In this document: positions 63,140-64,000 of the stretch, one piece after another
Numbering within the stretch: the stretch's first letter is position 1
How the letters are laid out: each line of letters opens with the position of its first letter
Origin: Candidatus Aminicenantota bacterium
GTDB lineage: Bacteria > Acidobacteriota > Aminicenantia > Aminicenantales > Aminicenantaceae
Length of the DNA: 64,000 nucleotides
Reading direction: 5' to 3'
Assembly (NCBI GenBank): GCA_020344415.1
Contig: CP070825.1
Location: forward strand, 1,177,461-1,241,460
The notes under the pieces: model-generated
Seen by the model: only the letters and a program-made list of their open reading frames with translations
What the model was told of the DNA's origin: nothing
Databases searched by the model: none
Position numbers and translations under genes: made by a program

Positions 63140-63889
63140 ATGAGAAAGACAGGTTTTTCAATTTTCGTTTTCTTTTTTGTTTTTATTTTCATGACTTTCA
63201 TTCCAGTTAATGCAGAAAAAATAAAAATAAAAACTATTGATGGAGTTCAGGTTGTTTTAAATCCGAAGAACCCAGCGCCGCCAAAAGGAACTCCGGCCAA
63301 GATGATTCTTAAGGAAGAGTTATCCATTGGAGAAGGTGAACAAGAAGAGGAGATGTTTTCCCAGATGACCGGTGTCGCAGTTGATAATAATGGGAATATA
63401 TATATTGTTGACCGAGAGGAAAATATAATTAAGGTTTTTGACAGCAAGGGGAAGTTTGTAAGGAGTTTCGGGAAACAAGGTCAGGGGCCAGGAGAAATGA
63501 ACGGGCCCATAGGTCTACGAATTACACCCAATAATGAATTAATGGTTGAAGATGTGATGGGTCAAAGATTAGTGTTTTTTTCTCTTAACGGAAAGTTTCT
63601 AAGAAATCTAAGCACAGCCAAGGCCCTTGGCTTAGCCCTTGTCAGGATCGATTCTAAGGGAAATATAATGGGACAACAGATTGTTCCTGCTGAGGGGAAA
63701 CTCACCAGGGAAGTTAAAAAATATGATAACGAGCTAAATCCGCTTTTTACTATTGCTTCCCATGATTTCCCGAATATATTAGAAGGGAAAATCGACCTTT
63801 TCGATTTAGTGTTTTTCTTTGAGCTGGGTAAAGATGACACAATTTATTACGGAAACCTTAAAGAATATAACATCGAGATTTTCAATTAA
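63140..63889 (+). CDS. 6-bladed beta-propeller (NHL-like) protein, C-terminally truncated
   Basis: 249 aa from the ATG at 63140 (GAGGTG upstream, signal peptide FSIFVFFFVFIFMTFIPVNA). NHL/6-bladed propeller repeats are GVAVDNNGNIYIVDREENII, VFDSKGKFVRSFGKQGQGPG, LRITPNNELMVEDVMGQRL and FSLNGKFLRNL. The protein stops abruptly at NIEIFN-TAA, where relatives continue with further blades to about 370-400 aa. The DNA after the stop resembles an unrelated minus-strand gene, so the 3' end appears to have been lost by rearrangement. Confidence 0.72.
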   Translation: MRKTGFSIFVFFFVFIFMTFIPVNAEKIKIKTIDGVQVVLNPKNPAPPKGTPAKMILKEELSIGEGEQEEEMFSQMTGVAVDNNGNIYIVDREENIIKVFDSKGKFVRSFGKQGQGPGEMNGPIGLRITPNNELMVEDVMGQRLVFFSLNGKFLRNLSTAKALGLALVRIDSKGNIMGQQIVPAEGKLTREVKKYDNELNPLFTIASHDFPNILEGKIDLFDLVFFFELGKDDTIYYGNLKEYNIEIFN

Positions 63890-64000
63890 GAAGTGGACCT
63901 CAGGTCGACCAAGCATTTTCCTGCGAGTTTCTGATAAATTATTGATTACACAAGCAACTCCAATGACGGTTGCTCCAAGCTTCTCAACCATCTTCATAAC
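63806..64000 (-). CDS. Possible 3' fragment of a phosphoribosyltransferase-like gene (partial)
   Basis: A minus-strand frame enters from the right edge and reads VMKMVEKLGATVIGVACVIN then LGRPEVHFLI, which resembles the C-terminal segment of type I (orotate/xanthine) phosphoribosyltransferases. Its last 28 codons overlap the propeller gene, so the real end is unclear. Too little is visible for a firm call. Confidence 0.25.
   Translation of the reverse strand, partial: VMKMVEKLGATVIGVACVINNLSETRRKMLGRPEVHFLIENLDVIFFKVSVINCVIFTQLKEKH

Overview
Taxonomy. The window looks like chromosomal DNA from an anaerobic, heterotrophic, Gram-negative bacterium of low to mid G+C. It carries a TonB-dependent receptor with an N-terminal carboxypeptidase-regulatory-like domain, a GWxTD-domain secreted protein, 6-bladed beta-propeller proteins, an LVIVD-repeat lipoprotein, a Tat-exported DUF362 protein and an exported S15/CocE hydrolase. 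That combination, together with very many short dispersed repeats, is typical of Candidatus Aminicenantes/Acidobacteriota-type genomes. The assignment is an inference from gene content. No rRNA or tRNA gene was recognised.

Layout. (1) 1-14.2 kb: the 3' end of an ACSF3-type malonyl/methylmalonyl-CoA synthetase, a YkvI-like membrane protein, exported hydrolase, GWxTD protein, TonB receptor, metallo-beta-lactamase-fold lipoprotein, and a GGDEF-ATPase-HEAT signalling protein. (2) 14.5-25.9 kb: cyclohexadienoyl-CoA hydratase (Dch/BamR-like) and 6-hydroxycyclohexenoyl-CoA dehydrogenase (Had/BamQ-like), an SCP-x type thiolase with its DUF35 partner, a single-subunit HgdB/BcrC-like iron-sulfur protein with its ATPase activator, an ADP-forming acyl-CoA ligase, a sodium/solute symporter and an Ldh-family oxidoreductase. 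(3) 26.2-30.8 kb: a molybdenum hydroxylase operon with two small Cys-containing accessory proteins and CoxG. (4) 31.0-39.7 kb, minus strand: an isocitrate/isopropylmalate dehydrogenase, HD protein, fused aconitase, citrate lyase (CitD-CitE fusion, CitF) and a second LeuCD-type hydratase. (5) 39.9-56.5 kb: a ferredoxin-fused aldo/keto reductase, BamA/Oah ring hydrolase, SDR, LVIVD protein, DUF362 protein, a second molybdenum hydroxylase, a Cys-less thiolase homologue, and a beta-oxidation set (thiolase, 3-hydroxyacyl-CoA dehydrogenase, glutaryl-CoA-dehydrogenase-like enzyme, crotonase). (6) 56.5-64 kb: a decayed propeller gene, a beta-barrel protein, a degenerate GGDEF protein, a PaaI thioesterase, ketopantoate-reductase family protein, alpha/beta hydrolase and a truncated 6-bladed propeller.

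How it fits together. Regions 2 and 5 encode almost the whole lower benzoyl-CoA pathway: dienoyl-CoA hydration, dehydrogenation, hydrolytic ring opening by BamA, then beta-oxidation through glutaryl-CoA and crotonyl-CoA to acetyl-CoA. No canonical ring reductase (BcrABCD or BamBC) is present. The only ATP-driven low-potential reductase candidate is the two-gene pair at 18.9-21.2 kb, which resembles double-cubane-cluster proteins.

Sequence oddities. CitDE appears to need a -1 frameshift at an A_AAA_AAG heptamer. Two genes, the thiolase and a molybdenum hydroxylase, each carry an in-frame TGA where a conserved Gly codon is expected. Two hairpin repeat families sit just after stop codons, and several genes take their stop codon from the repeat.
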